A DNA stretch of 64,000 bases from Bryoerythrophyllum caledonicum (lineage: Eukaryota; Streptophyta; Bryopsida; Pottiales; Pottiaceae): NCBI GenBank assembly GCA_963971425.1, contig OZ020523.1:12272867-12336866 (forward strand). Reading direction: 5' to 3'. This document shows, piece after piece, positions 1 through 11,900 of this stretch (the first letter of the stretch is position 1; each line of letters begins with the position of its first letter). Position numbers and translations under genes: made by a program. The notes beneath the pieces are model-generated. The model searched no databases. It was not told the DNA's origin and worked only from the letters and a program-made list of their open reading frames with translations.

Positions 1-816
1 AAATAGACACTTCATTCATGCCGACCTTTTTGAAGGCCGGAGTTCTTACTACTACTACTACTTTGAAGTGGAGAAATTTGTTCTTTTTCTTCTTTGCATT
101 AAGTGGATCAGCAGACTTTGACTTCACTTAGTGTCAAATTTTTGCACTACACAAGGTCTGAAAATATTACCATCATGTTAATCATGATGTTATTTCCTTG
201 CACACCAATTTTTAGAGGTAGAGAAGGGGTGTAACATATTCAAAACAAATCTGCAAGGAATGGATGTTCCAAAATTGCCAATTTATTTTTTTGTGAATTA
301 AATATGTTTCAGAGTGATAATCCGAATGGTTAATAAAGAGGTTTACACCACATCTTGTAGTAGAAATAATAAAATGTAAGAAATATGAAGATCTCGTAGT
401 TTTATGTGGTAAAGAAGAAGGTTTTTTGGTACCTTGCCCGACAAAGTGTGACAATGTGTGAAAATGTTTGACTTAGATTATTATGATATCTTCCACTTAA
501 GACAAGAGATTTATTTTGAAAATATGAAAGGAAATAATATTATTTTCTAGTATTGAAAATCTCACATTCAATAGAGTGTTCTAGCAAAAGTTTTTGGAGG
601 TGCCCGAAGTGCCCGCTCTCCTCGTTTGAAATTCAAAACCCTATAACTTTTGCATAGAATGTTGGATTTAGGAAAAAAATTGGACTTACACAAAGCTTTT
701 AGCAATGTCCATCTACAATAGAAATTTCAAAAAGGAATGTTACAAATTGACACCATATGAACCTGCCCAAACCTTCAAGAGTCCCCTGAGGGGACTCTTG
801 GGCTTTTAGGGGTTAA
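1..816. repeat. TTAA-bounded non-coding element, right part
   Basis: This is the right part of a dispersed AT-rich family also seen at 4,871-5,840, 24,346-25,293 and 32,529-33,450. Shared landmarks are a GTTTACACCACAT block, a ..TTGCCCGACAA.. block, a short palindrome (AGAGTCCCCTGAGGGGACTCT-like) near the end, and a terminal TTTAGGGGTTAA at 805-816. It has no coding potential. The small ORFs are in different frames in each copy. The left end lies outside the window. Confidence 0.7.
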
Positions 817-879
817 ATGCCAACTACTACAATATTTGGGAATTCCAATACAGATTTGAATAAAAAAATTCTACTCGTG

Positions 880-1800
880 GTCATTTAGTGTATCAAAAGT
901 AGAAGAGAATTATTTGTACATTTGGTGTATCAAATGTAAAGAAGAGAAAAAATAAAAACTTGTAGATTTTTTTTTGGAGAAAATAACAATTTGGTGAAAA
1001 GATCAACATAGAAAAATCAACAATTTTGAAAAAAAGAAAACAATTTAGAAACACCAACAATTGAGAGAAAACAACAATTTGGAGAGAAATTTTTGGAAAA
1101 AGAGAACATATATATGGAAGGAAAGCAAATTTGCAATCCAAAGAACAAATAAAAACATTTGCAAGAAAAAGATTGGAAAATAAAAACTGAGGTTTGAAAG
1201 GAATCAAAACATTAAAAAAACATTTGAAAAAGGGATCATTTTAAAAAGGAAAGATTTGGAAAAGGAAAACTATAAAACAGAAAAATTAGAGAAAGAAAAC
1301 ATTTGAGAAAGGAAACATTTGAAAAAATAATATTTTGAAGAAGGAAGTATTTGAAAAAGAAAATATTTTTAAAAATATCATTTAGAAAGCGTGACCTTTG
1401 AAATTTTAACTTTTTGAAAAATTAAGCTTTTGAAGAGTAAGCTTTTCAAAAGGTAACATTTGATAAGTAAACAGTTTGAAAAAGTAAACATTTCGAAAAA
1501 CGACTTTTTGAAAAAATACCTTTTTGAATTTATTTATTCTTGAAAAAATAACTTTTGAAAAAGTTATCGTTTATTGTAGTAACTTTTTGAAAAGTAACCT
1601 TTCTAAACAATAACCTTTGGAAAAGTAACATTCTCATTGAGTAACATGTTGAAAAAGTATACATTTCAAAAAGTAATTTTTTGAAGAAAAAATAACATTT
1701 CGAAAAAGTTACCATTTCGAAAAAGAAGTCTTCTGAAAAAATAAACTTTCGAGAAAGTAACTTTTCTAAAAATAAACATTTCAAAAGGAAGCATCTTATT
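880..1800. repeat. A-rich minisatellite of GAAAAAGTAAACTTT-like units
   Basis: This is a long run of degenerate units of roughly 12-18 bp, each an A-rich GAAAAAG core followed by TAAC/AAAC and TTT. Apparent minus-strand ORFs rich in Phe, Ser and Lys are products of the repeat and are not genes. The flank at 817-900 (ATGCCAACTACTAC..., ...TATCAAAAGTAGAAGA) recurs at 42,955-43,050 beside the second minisatellite, so unit array and flank belong to one dispersed family. Confidence 0.75.
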
Positions 1801-1942
1801 TAATTAAAGCATGGCCGCCGCTTGGTAGTTGAGTGGGGGTTTCTCTTTAGTTCATTTTATTTTCATTGGCACAAGAAAGTTACTTGGGAGTTTCATGAAT
1901 GCCATGGACGGCTAACACTATGTGTCAACTTCTTTGCAATTA

Positions 1943-1985
1943 GTGCACTTCGGCAAGTGCACTTCGGCAAGTGCACTTCAGCAAA
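1943..1985. repeat. 14-bp direct repeat, three units
   Basis: GTGCACTTCGGCAA occurs three times head to tail, the last copy with one substitution. It lies immediately left of the 210-bp dispersed repeat at 1,989. It is a short local tandem duplication with no evident function. Confidence 0.75.
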
Positions 1986-1988
1986 TAC

Positions 1989-2196
1989 ACTACACTAAAC
2001 ACTGAATGTAGTGTAGAGGGATTATTGATGTAGATCACTCACACTAATTTCCATCAAAGCATGTGCATGCCAAGTTCTGATTGGGTATTTGTTCTCAAGC
2101 AAGTGTGTGTCAGTCAACAATTGCATGTAAATTTTCAATTACCGTAGGAAATTTCAAATAGTCTAGTCTACACTATATTCACGGAACAGTGTACTC
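1989..2196. repeat. 210-bp dispersed repeat, copy 1
   Basis: This is nearly identical (a handful of differences by eye) to 60,157-60,363, in the same orientation. Both start with ACTACACTAAACACTGAAT and end near CTATATTCACGGAAC. No ORF or obvious terminal inverted repeat is visible. It could be an LTR or MITE piece. Confidence 0.75.
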
Positions 2197-2199
2197 GTG

Positions 2200-2950
2200 T
2201 TGTGCACTAAATGTAATATTTAGTATAGTGAACATAAAAGAAAACATTATTTGACATTCTTTGGAAGATGCCCTCTCTTACATCTAGTACATGCTTTTCT
2301 ATTTGGCAAGAATTGGACTAGGTGTATATTGTAAATATGGTGGATCTTATAGAGATTTATGTCTCTAAAGCATATTATATCAACCTTTTCACAATGAAAA
2401 TATGTCTAAAATGTCTACAAATGTATAGTGACTATGTGATATCCTGTTGAAAATTCAAAGGGAATCTCTACTAGGATTCTTCTTTGTCCTAAATACTAAA
2501 AATTGAGAAACTTGAAGTTTTGCAAATCTCAAGGACATTTTCATGATATTTCTAATTCAAAATTATAAATACTAATTAAAATACTATTTTTATTATTTTT
2601 CTAAATCTTGAAATCTTATATGTCAATGCAAGAAGATAAAAGCTACACATCAATATAATTTTATTTTTACATGAGCTTCAAAGAAGACATGCCATCTTAA
2701 GTGATTCTCATTAAAGTTATGCATGCTAGGCAAATGTAAAACTTTTACTACAATCCTCTATTAGATGTGATAATTTTATAACAAGTAACATTTTGTTACT
2801 CAAGGTTGTGAAGAAAAATTACATTTGATAGTGTAAGACTTTTATTCCAAGACAAATAGAAGTCTTCCCACCTTTTTGAGGTGAGGTATTAATTTTTTTT
2901 AAATCTTCATAAAACTTAAAGATCTTGATTAATTCTCATTAGAAATTATT
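2200..2950. other. AT-rich stretch, no gene seen
   Basis: No ORF with protein-like composition, no RNA gene and no clear repeat structure was found here. Confidence 0.5.
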
Positions 2951-2959
2951 TTCTTCAAG

Positions 2960-4311
2960 AAGAAGCATGAACCTTATGAGTTTTCACCTTATGAGTTTTC
3001 AATTTACCCAACAACTTATTCATTAAAAGTCAAAATGTGTTCAAGGAATGTTTAAGCCTCTTTTCAATTCTTCAATGTTTTGAAAATGATTCTCTTTTCT
3101 AATACCTTTAAAAATTGGTGTAAAAGGAGTTTACATCACATACATCATTATGCTTCAAAATTAAGAAATTTTGTAGTGCAAAAATTTCATACCAAGTGAA
3201 GTCAAAGTTTACTAATCCTTGAAATGCCGGGAAGGAAAAAAAAAACCTTTGATTCAAACGCTAAAATCTTTCAATCCGTGCGGTCAATGTTTATAAAATA
3301 TTTTGTGAAGATGTGTTTAGTGGTATTGATTAAGATTCACGGTTAGATACTCAAACTTTTTTTTCCACTCTTTGTACTAGGATGCGCAATTTTGAAGTAT
3401 TATTGTTGAGAAATAGTCAAAGATTTTCAAGGGCTAATCTTTTGCCATTGGTTCTAAAAGTGTATGCCTTTACAAGGAAGGCAAAGTATACATGGGACAT
3501 ATGTTTTGGATTTTCGGTAGGTTCCTACAATTATTATTATTATTAATTTTGGATTCATGGTTTGAAAGTTAGTACCACTCAAAGATAGAAATGGGGACTC
3601 CAGGTAGCTCCAAATTTTTTCTAGAAGTCTCTATTGACATCGAGATTCTCCATTAAGGTAGAGAATATTACCATCTTTGAAAATGTAAAAAACAAATTCT
3701 TGTATTTAGTGTAAAAAAACATTTTAACACATTTTTACCTATTTCAGGGAAAAAAACTTCATTTTTTTAACATAAAACCTAGAGATCTTCATATTTTTCA
3801 CTTTTTATTTTTTCTACAACAATATGTGGTGTAAACCTTTTTATTGACCGTTTAGATTATCATTCTAAAACATATTAAATTCTCAAAAAAATAAATCGTG
3901 AATTGACAATTTTTGAACCTCCACTCCTTCCACACTTGTTTGAATATGCTACACCCTTTCCTACCTCTAAAAATTGTTGTATACGGATCTAACATCATGC
4001 TAAGCACAATGGTAAAATATTTAGACCTTGTGTAGTGCAATAATTTAATACCAAATGAAGTCAAAGTCTACTGATCTACACAACGCAGGGAAAAAAATGA
4101 ACCATTTTCTTGACTTCAAACACTATTATCTTTCAATTTGTGAGGTCAAAGTGTATGAAATTTTGTGAGTATGTTACTTAGAAAGTTTTTATGGAGATCC
4201 TATGGTCAAAAGAATAAATATATGGTTTTGTTTCTTCCTAACTCATTGCACTAGAATCAACAATTTTGAAGTGTTTTAGGTGTGAAATCGTCACGGGCTT
4301 TTAGGGATTAA
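2960..4311. repeat. Two degenerate TTAA-family copies
   Basis: About 3,080-3,436 and about 3,440-4,311 match blocks of better preserved copies. These include AATCTTTCAATCCGTGCGGTCAA at 3,265, a right end TTTTAGGGATTAAT at 4,299-4,312, and GGTTTGAAAGTTAGTACCACT at 3,559, which also occurs in the 54,256 copy. Neither copy codes for protein. The left boundaries are uncertain. Confidence 0.5.
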
Positions 4312-4378
4312 TCCTCTATACTATGTCCTATGAACATAGACTTGGTGCAGGAACAAAAATTTACTCTGTTCACGCCCA

Positions 4379-4660
4379 AGATTTGCCTAAATACCTCGGT
4401 CGAGCGTGGCAGCAAGCCTCAAGCTTGGAAGGGTGGGGGAGGGTAGGGACAAAACCGGCCCCTATTTTTATGTTGGACAGGGGCCCTATTTGATCCAAAG
4501 GGGAGCCGGCATGGGTGATTTAGGGTCGCAGGCTCAAAATTTTGGCCAAAAAAATTCCAAAAAAAGCCTCTAGAATCCTAAAACGAGCACGGCGAGAAAA
4601 ATGGATTCACCCAAGGCTGAGGTTTAGTACAACGCTTGACCATGGTCAATAAGGAGATCC
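4379..4660. mobile_element. Mutator-type MITE, 282 bp, copy A
   Basis: The element is flanked by an exact 9-bp direct repeat TCACGCCCA (4,370-4,378 and 4,661-4,669). Its ends are imperfect inverted repeats, roughly GATTTGCCT..ACC.CGGTCGAGCG on the left and GATCTCCTT..ACC.TGGTCAAGCG on the right in reverse complement. The interior (GGCCCCTATTTT..., AAAAAAGCCTC...) matches the copies at 8,452 and 27,323. It is non-coding. A 9-bp target duplication is typical of the Mutator superfamily. Confidence 0.75.
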
Positions 4661-4870
4661 TCACGCCCATATCTTACATAACAACATGTCATCTTTATTT
4701 CTTTGAATCCATTTTTTGTACTATTGGCTCTTGGTTTAAGGCATAATCAACTTTAACCTAAAGAACTATAGAATGTTGTTATAGTAGGATGTCCATTAAG
4801 CACCAACCACCCTAGCAACGTGAGTTTATCACCTCCAATAACCGGCAAGTTGTGAACAACTTTTTGTCTT

Positions 4871-5840
4871 TTAACCCCTAAATTTCTTTGACAATTTCAC
4901 TCCAAAAACACTTCAAAATTGCTTGTTTTAGTGCAGTGAGTAAGGACAAAACCAAAAACTTTTACTTCTAGTTCTAACCGTAGGATCTCAATTAAGACTT
5001 ATTACTTAATAAGTCTTAATTTTAAAAAATTATGTAACTTACATAAAAAAATTCCTTAAGTTTGACTGTATAGATGGAAATATTATAGTGTTTGAAGTGG
5101 TTAAAAGGGTCCATTTTCTTCCTTGCGTTTCCTGGATCAAGAGACTTTGACTTCACTTGGTGTCAAATTTTTGCACTACACAAGTTCTAAATTCATTTCC
5201 ATCATGTTAAGCATGATATAAGTTCCTTGTACTCCAATTTTTAGAGGTAGAGAATGGATGTAGCATATTCAAAAAAATTGTGCAAGGAGTGTAGGTTCAA
5301 AAATTGTCAAATTGCTTTATTTTATTTTTGTAAACTTAGTATGTTTTAGAATGATAATTTGAATGGTTGATAAGAAGGTTTACACCACATAATGCTGCAG
5401 AAAAAATAAAAAGTAAAAAAGATGATGATCTTGAAGTTCTAAGCGATAAAGCAAAAGTTTTTTTGGTACCTTGCCCGACAATGTGCGAAAATGTTTGACT
5501 TGGATTTTAATGTTTTTTTCACTAAAGACAAGAGATTTTTTTTGACAATATGAAAGGAAATATATTATTAGCAAGTATTCAAAATATCACATTCAATCGA
5601 GTGTCCTAGCTAAAGTTTTTGGAGTTGCCCGACGTGCCCGCTTTCCTCTACTAAACTTCAAAATCCTATAACTTTTTAATTAAATGTCGGATTTAGGAAA
5701 AAATTAGACTCACACAAAGCCTTTAGTAAAGTCCATCTACATTAAAAATATCAAAGAAAACTATCAGAGAATTACACCATAGGAAAGTGCCCAAACCTTC
5801 TAGAGGTTCTAGAGGGGACTCTTGGAAATTTAGGGGTTAA
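4871..5840. mobile_element. TTAA-bounded non-coding element, complete
   Basis: The element begins TTAACCCCTAAATTTC (4,871) and ends AAATTTAGGGGTTAA (5,840), a perfect short terminal inverted repeat including TTAA. It is about 970 bp with no coding frame. TTAA target sites with a CCC terminus are the hallmark of piggyBac-like elements, so this is probably a non-autonomous piggyBac-type relative; no transposase is seen to prove it. Confidence 0.65.
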
Positions 5841-6653
5841 CCCCTAAAGCACCAAAGTCCCCTCGGGGGACAATTTGAGTTTGGATAAGGTACCATGTTC
5901 TCAATTCTAGGCATTAGTTTCTGAGATTTTTTAATGAATGGACAACTTTTGATTAGCTTTGCATAGACACAAATTTCGTAGAATTCCGACTTACGGTTCA
6001 AAAGTTACAATTTATTTTTACTTACATATACAAATAGTGCAGCAGTTTAGTGTGACATATCACAAATAGTGTCACTAAACTTTAATAACTTCTAAATTCA
6101 ATAGAAATTCGAGTTTTTGTCCATTTATAAGAAAGAAAATGTCCTCTTGGAAAGGAAACTGAGATCTTTGCATCTACCATACGGATTTGTGAATTTCATA
6201 AATTTGAGAAGGATATAATATATGCAAAATATAAAGTGTATTGTTGATTCTCAGCACATAGTTGCATTGCATGATTTTTTAGGACATCTTCTACACCTCT
6301 TCTACTTCTAAAATTTGGTGCACATGTGCCTAACATGATCCTTTTCAAGTTAACATAATAAATTCACGGCCCGTAGTGCAAAAAGTTTCCATAGAAGGTG
6401 GTCGAAGTTTGTTGAAGGTGTATAGTATGACCTCAAAATGAGATTATGTCTCACTTCAAATGCTGATATCTTTCAATCCGTGCGGTCAAACTTACTAAAA
6501 ATTTCACCACACACTCTCATACAACTTTTGTACAAGATCCTACGGTTTAATTTTCAGAAAAAACATTTTGTATCAGTTCGTGTTGAATGCCCTGAAAATG
6601 GCAATTTTGGAGTGATTTTTGAGGGGAAAATGTCTTGGTCCTTTAGGGGTTAA
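5837..6653. mobile_element. TTAA-bounded element abutting the previous one
   Basis: It starts at the same TTAA that ends the 4,871-5,840 element (TTTAGGGGTTAACCCCTAAAG) and ends CCTTTAGGGGTTAA at 6,653. It contains the common ATCTTTCAATCCGTGCGGTCAA block near 6,470. It is non-coding, about 815 bp. Confidence 0.65.
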
Positions 6654-7054
6654 AGGCTACATTGGTGGTTTTCTGACATCTAGTGTAGTGGTTTCATCTA
6701 GAGCAACCATAAAAAAATGTTGCCACAAATAAAATTGTCGACATCGTCATTGCAACCAGTAAGGATCTAGAGCCAATAAATATGTTTACACCATATTTAA
6801 TGCTTGGTTTGTGAAGTTTACAATTCAAGTTTGAGGAAACTGCTTATCAACAGGAGTACAATTTGTGGTGGAAATTGGCCAGGATCTATGGCAAAGAATG
6901 GGTCATGGCTTACTTTACACTTTGAAGATGTGTACCCATTTCAAGATTGCAAGTTTAAATCTTGAAAAATAAGCAAAAATCATGATATTCTATTACAAAA
7001 AAGAAGTAATCATAATAAACAAACTCCCCATACTCCATTGCTTAAGTTAGTGGT
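6654..7054. other. Spacer between TTAA elements, no gene seen
   Basis: AT-rich. The block GGTCA(C/T)GGCTTACT..CCACTTTGAA near 6,902 recurs near 55,430, so part of this stretch is itself repeated. No ORF of interest. Confidence 0.4.
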
Positions 7055-7272
7055 TTAATTCCTAAATGAACAAATGTATGCTTCGGGAAACAAATTTTTT
7101 CACTTTGACTGCATTTATCTTTCAATTCACGCGGTGAAAATTCACAAAACTTTACCACATCATCTCATAGAAGTCTAGAAGAAGATCTTACGCCTACACT
7201 CTCAAGAAATTCATCTTGGAAGCTTATAATTAATGGAGTAGAGATTCCTCGTAAGAGTCCTTTAGGGGTTAA
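7055..7272. mobile_element. Short deletion derivative of the TTAA family
   Basis: The left end TTTAATTCCTAAATG and right end CCTTTAGGGGTTAA enclose only about 218 bp. The TTCAATTCACGCGGT block of the family is kept. Confidence 0.5.
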
Positions 7273-8076
7273 CCCTTTAGCGCACAGGAAGCCCGAAATG
7301 GGACTCTGGAGGTGCTAAAACTCAAATTGCATGAAATCCATGAGAAACTAGGCTTTGAGATACGAGGTTCAGATTTGCGCACTCATTACACAAACACTCT
7401 CCAACAACGAGATCATGATTTGGATTTATAGAACTCTTGGAAAAGCTAGGAATACAACACAAAATACAAAAATACACTCAAATACAGTGAATACAGTGAA
7501 TACCATGCCACATACTATGTTGTATTTCACACACATGCATGTTGATTTTGGTCTGAAATTTTGATTGAACTTTGTCTTTGAGACATTCTTCATTGTTTTG
7601 TGATTGTTGATCTCTCTCTTCACATACGAAACTATCGTTTTGATTCGTATAATGTTGGAACATTTTTGTATACAATCAAGTAGGAAAAAGCAAAAAAATC
7701 ACCAATAATTGTGTATAAATATTTTCCTCGCATATGATGTGTCAATGCGAAGCTATCAACCTAGTGCACATGTGAACTGCTCTAATTCAAAGTAAAAAAA
7801 TTCTTGCAAGAATCAATTGATGGTTAAAGTAGTGCACCCTCCAAAATCCACAGTTTTCACTACCAATATACGGTAACTTTGAACACTATAATCTATTCCA
7901 TCAACCGTTGGATGTTGTGCAAAATTTCCCCAAAGTTCAAGACATGGGTTAAGTTCAATTTTGTAAGGTTAGATATCAATATTAAGCATTGTATTTCCAT
8001 CAAATCCTGTGCACAGAAAAAAAATCAGCAGAAATCTTAGTTTTCCCAGAAACATCCCTGGGTGGTAAAGGGTTAA
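7269..8076. mobile_element. TTAA-bounded element abutting 7,055-7,272
   Basis: It begins at the TTAA that closes the preceding copy (GGGGTTAACCCTTTAG) and ends at GGTAAAGGGTTAA near 8,076. It is degenerate and non-coding. The small ORFs at 7,355-7,675 have no protein-like features. Confidence 0.5.
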
Positions 8077-8451
8077 AAGGCATCCTACCATAGTGATTTT
8101 TCATTAAGGTAGAATGATGGCAGTAATCTTATTTGAAAGGTGTAACAACAGAATCCTATGCATGGTAGGGCATAGTACTGCCCCTGGCATCAAAAACAAT
8201 AAATACTGTAGTAGAATACATAGATGTTGATAACTTCAACTGACTAAGTAAGAGTTGAATTTGAGCTTGTGAAATCAAGTGGGTTCAACCGAGGTACTTT
8301 TACCAGCAAACTCATGTCGGTCTCAATATAATACTTGCATGGCAACTAACTTAGAGTAAAGGCTGCCGATGTACCATGGTACTCGAATAAGTCATCAGAT
8401 TATATTGACTGGTTGAATTCAACTCTGATTGTCCATCTTACAATATTTCAG

Positions 8452-8728
8452 CGATTTGACAGGACATCCCCACGCTTGGACTTACCGGGTGGGGGATGAG
8501 GTGGTGGGGCCAAAACCTGGCCCCTATTTTGTTTTTGAATGGGGGCCTAAATTTAGCCTTAGGGGGACCTGTAGACTAAACTGGGGCCATAGGCCCCAAT
8601 TTTGTAAAAAAAAAAGCCAAAAAAAGCCTCTGACCCCCCAAAATGGGAGGGCCAGAAAAATGAACCCATGCAATTAAGACGGGCCCACCTCGGGTAAGTC
8701 CGAGCGTGGGGGACGTCCTGTCCGCGCC
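8452..8728. mobile_element. Mutator-type MITE, 277 bp, copy B
   Basis: The target duplication is ATATTTCAG (8,443-8,451 and 8,729-8,737), exact. The terminal inverted repeats share GACAGGAC.TCCCC(C)ACGCT.GGACTTACC. The interior matches copies A and C (GAGGTGGTGGGGCCAAA.CCTGG; CCCATGCAATTAAGACGG). Small ORFs inside are spurious. Confidence 0.8.
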
Positions 8729-8737
8729 ATATTTCAG

Positions 8738-10400
8738 TAGTAGCATAATTAAACTTCACAAATTCACCAGGACTTCATTTTTGGAGTTGTTAAGAATCTG
8801 CCCATTGGATCTTCACCCAGTTCACCAAGCTTAAACTGATGGCAAAACTTGTCAAGATAATTAAAATAACAAATCATGTGTAATTTTTTTCCGTACGAAG
8901 TATATATATATTTTAATATATCATAACCAAAAGCAGTGAGGATGTTGATGTGCAGATACAAATTTATGGTCTCTCATCTTGCAGAAAAGCAGCTCTAGAA
9001 TGACCCATTAATAACAGGATTATCTGTAAAGTGATTATTAGTGTGACCAATAAAGAATGCATTTTGTATGAGAGTACAATATAACTGTGATAATTCCACA
9101 CCCTCTGTTTTACTCAAAAACTTGATGTAAATAAGGTGTGAAATATTTGATAGTACCACATTTGGAGTATTTATGTATAATTTGATGATATCAAGGTCCA
9201 TAGGGAGACAAAAGTGAATACAAAAATAAAGGTAGAATCAATAGCTTTTGTGTAGTTTTACTCTCCACTTACCCAAGGCTCAAGACAAATATTATGCATC
9301 TTTTTACCTTACATGTTTGATGCTACAAATTGTGAATAGAACTTCTATGTATGGTCAAAGGTTTTAAATATTTTATTTGAGACAATGTTAAACTTTGATA
9401 AATGTAGAGAAAACGTACACTCAATATTTTCCGTGAAACCAATAATTGGAGTAGGGCTTTTAACCATTTGTGTATGACAACATGTCATTGCAACGTTGTA
9501 CTTCTCCCAAATACAGACCCACAACTTGTCATTGTGCTAGAAAACCCTATTCTTAATTGCTACAGTGGATAAAAAGATAGTAGGTCAATCATACAATAAT
9601 ACCTCATATCTGACATACTCCTAGATGATTTGACCGAAGTTAGGCAATACACAAAGAGATTCTCATAGTTATTCAAAAGTACAAGAATGGAATTATGGAT
9701 CTTAGATTTTTTGTCCTTGCAGAGTTTTTTCAACCATCCGCCTCTTTGTTATTGTCTAGATTGAATCGGGAAAAATGATCAATTGAAGCATTAGCGTGTC
9801 CGGTGGACCATCCAAGGATTATCAAGTTGCTCTTGCTCTACCTTGATAGGAGAACTATGGAATTTATTGTCGGTGGTGGAATGGGGGCTTGGAAGAACAT
9901 GCAAAGTCACAACAAATCAATTGTTGACCTCCACAGAACCAAAATCCTATGTAGTCAGGGACTCAATTTTCAGGCCCATTAATAACTTGTAGTGTATTGC
10001 AAGCATTGGGCATATTTGAGATGGGCTCTCGTATGCATTGAAGGTGTGATGCACAAAAGAGGACACAATCCACAATGATTTGAATCCCAGCAAGGTTATG
10101 CCACATATTCCACGCGACACATGATAGAAATGTCACCTTTGTTGTGTAAATAGAGATCTTTACACACAATAGATTGAGTGCCATAATCAACTTCAAATAA
10201 ACAAAAAAACATACCATAGGTGAACCTCTAGTTTGGCGTTCATTAATTAGAAAAATTCATGCCGAATTAAGTGAAAATTTACTTAATGAAAATGTCAAAA
10301 ATAGATAAACTATATATTAACAAATTTGGTCACAGGAAGAGATATCATAGGGGAGTCGGGCTTGGAAATGCCTTCTTCCTTAGTTGTATAGTAGGGTACA
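8738..10400. other. Gene-poor stretch, nothing recognised
   Basis: Short ORFs on both strands (for example 9,963-10,217 minus) have no recognisable motifs. The stretch may hold old transposon debris; I cannot assign it. Confidence 0.4.
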
Positions 10401-10702
10401 TTCAAATTGGCGTTTGGGCAATTCCACGGATGGTGTCCCACATTGCCGCCAACTTTGACACCCTCCATAGGGCTGAAAATTTGTTATTTTCCCCTGAAAT
10501 TTTGGAGGCAACATCATCTCTATGTTGAAAATATTCATACCAAATTTCAAGTCCAGGGGACTCATAAAACAAAAGATATGAAATATTAACCACCATGGGG
10601 TAGTTGTGAGAAAAGTTTCACAGCTGCCAACTTTGACACCCTCCCAAGGATCGAGGAATTTTTTTTGCCCATGGAATTTTTGGAGTGAAAACTTCACTCC
10701 AA

Positions 10703-10791
10703 TTGATGCACATGCCATGGTGATCACCTAATGCACATGCCAAAGTGAGTATTATGTTGTTCACTGATTTACTTAGTGCACATGCCATGGG
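10703..10791. repeat. Short direct repeats TGCACATGCCATGG
   Basis: TGCACATGCCA occurs at about 10,706, 10,733 and 10,778, between the left arm and the transposase relic. They may be subterminal repeats of the Tc1 element; no binding role can be shown. Confidence 0.5.
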
Positions 10792-10907
10792 CTCAGTCCT
10801 TTGTGTTCACTTATCCATATAATCCAAAGGCCATGGTTGAGTGTTATATTGACTACTTGTTGATGAGCGTTAAGTATTCTATCAACATCATAAAAAAATA
10901 GTCCAGA

Positions 10908-11900
10908 ATGGCAATTTCATATGAAATTCGTGCTCGCATTATAGGTTTGAATGAGGGAGGAAATACATGAGTTCAAATTGCAACCACTACGAAATTTTCT
11001 GTTTGAATGGTTTAGAGGTTAATAAAAATGTTTAAAGAAGATGGAACTTACAAGCGCAAACCTTGCGGTGGAAGTCACGCTAAAAAACTTAGTGAGAGAA
11101 ATGTACATAATATTGTGCGTTACGCAAAAACTCATCGTCGCTCCTTGGACTCAAAGATTACTAGTATATATTGTACTCAAATGTGTAGACGTACTATTCA
11201 AAGGGTATTACATGAAAGTCGTATTTTTAGTTGAATAGTAGTCAAGAAACCTTTCTTGACTCCCCGTCACATGTTTCAACGGATAGCTTTTTCTCAAAAG
11301 TACCGTGGATAGAGTCCAAAAGAGTGGGCGCTTATTGTTTGGACAGATGAATCTACTTTTGAGATTGGAAAAAGTTCTCGGCAAATTCATGTTTGGAGAA
11401 GTGCATATGAGCGCTATTCATCTAGTTGTATGTTTCCTACTTTTAAAAGTGGACGAACACCTTTGATGATTTGGGGTGCATTTGTTGGAGGACAGAAGTC
11501 ACAACTTGTCTTCATGCCAAAAAATTGACGTTCTGCTAAGGATTTTGTAGTGATCTACAATGGCAAATTGATTCATTTCTTGGATAGAGATTCTAGAAGG
11601 CGTGCTTATGGAAGATGGCGCTCCTGTCTATTGCAGCAAAACATGTAAAGAATCGAGACAAACCCACCAACTCGAAAAACTCAATTGGCTTGTAAACTCT
11701 CCTGATCTTAATCCAATTGAGAATGTCTACATGATGCTACAAAATGTTGTGCAACATGGCAAGGGATACCCTGGAAACTTAGAAGTGTTGAAGGTAGTTT
11801 TGAAAGAGAGTGGAATTTGGTCAGTGGTACAAAGCTCCTTCAACTATGTCATTCTATGCCCTCAAGGTTACAAGCAGGTATTGACGCTAAAGGAGGACAT
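10908..11900 (+). pseudogene. Tc1-like DD34E transposase relic
   Basis: Reading through stops and frame changes, the N-terminus is a helix-turn-helix of Tc1 type (EIRARIIGL...) followed by an RLIKMFKEDGTYKRKP linker. Then come a catalytic block with WTDES (Asp at 11,346), MEDGAP (Asp at 11,614) and NPIENV (Glu at 11,719). The second Asp and the Glu are in one frame with 34 residues between them, the DD34E spacing of canonical Tc1. The VWR..YERY and FKSGRTPLMIWGA blocks are typical of the family. Several stops (for example after the helix-turn-helix and after RIFS) make it non-functional. Plant mariner-like elements usually have DD39D, so this is a different lineage. Confidence 0.85.

Noticed and set aside
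1945-2200. CRISPR-like array
   Set aside because: Only three 14-bp direct repeats without spacers, in a eukaryotic context.
10271-10727. ORFs of 60-115 codons around 10.3-10.7 kb and again at 60.9-61.5 kb
   Set aside because: They read through the Tc1 arm units in both orientations. The same text appears inverted at 11,937-12,316, so it is repeat and not coding.
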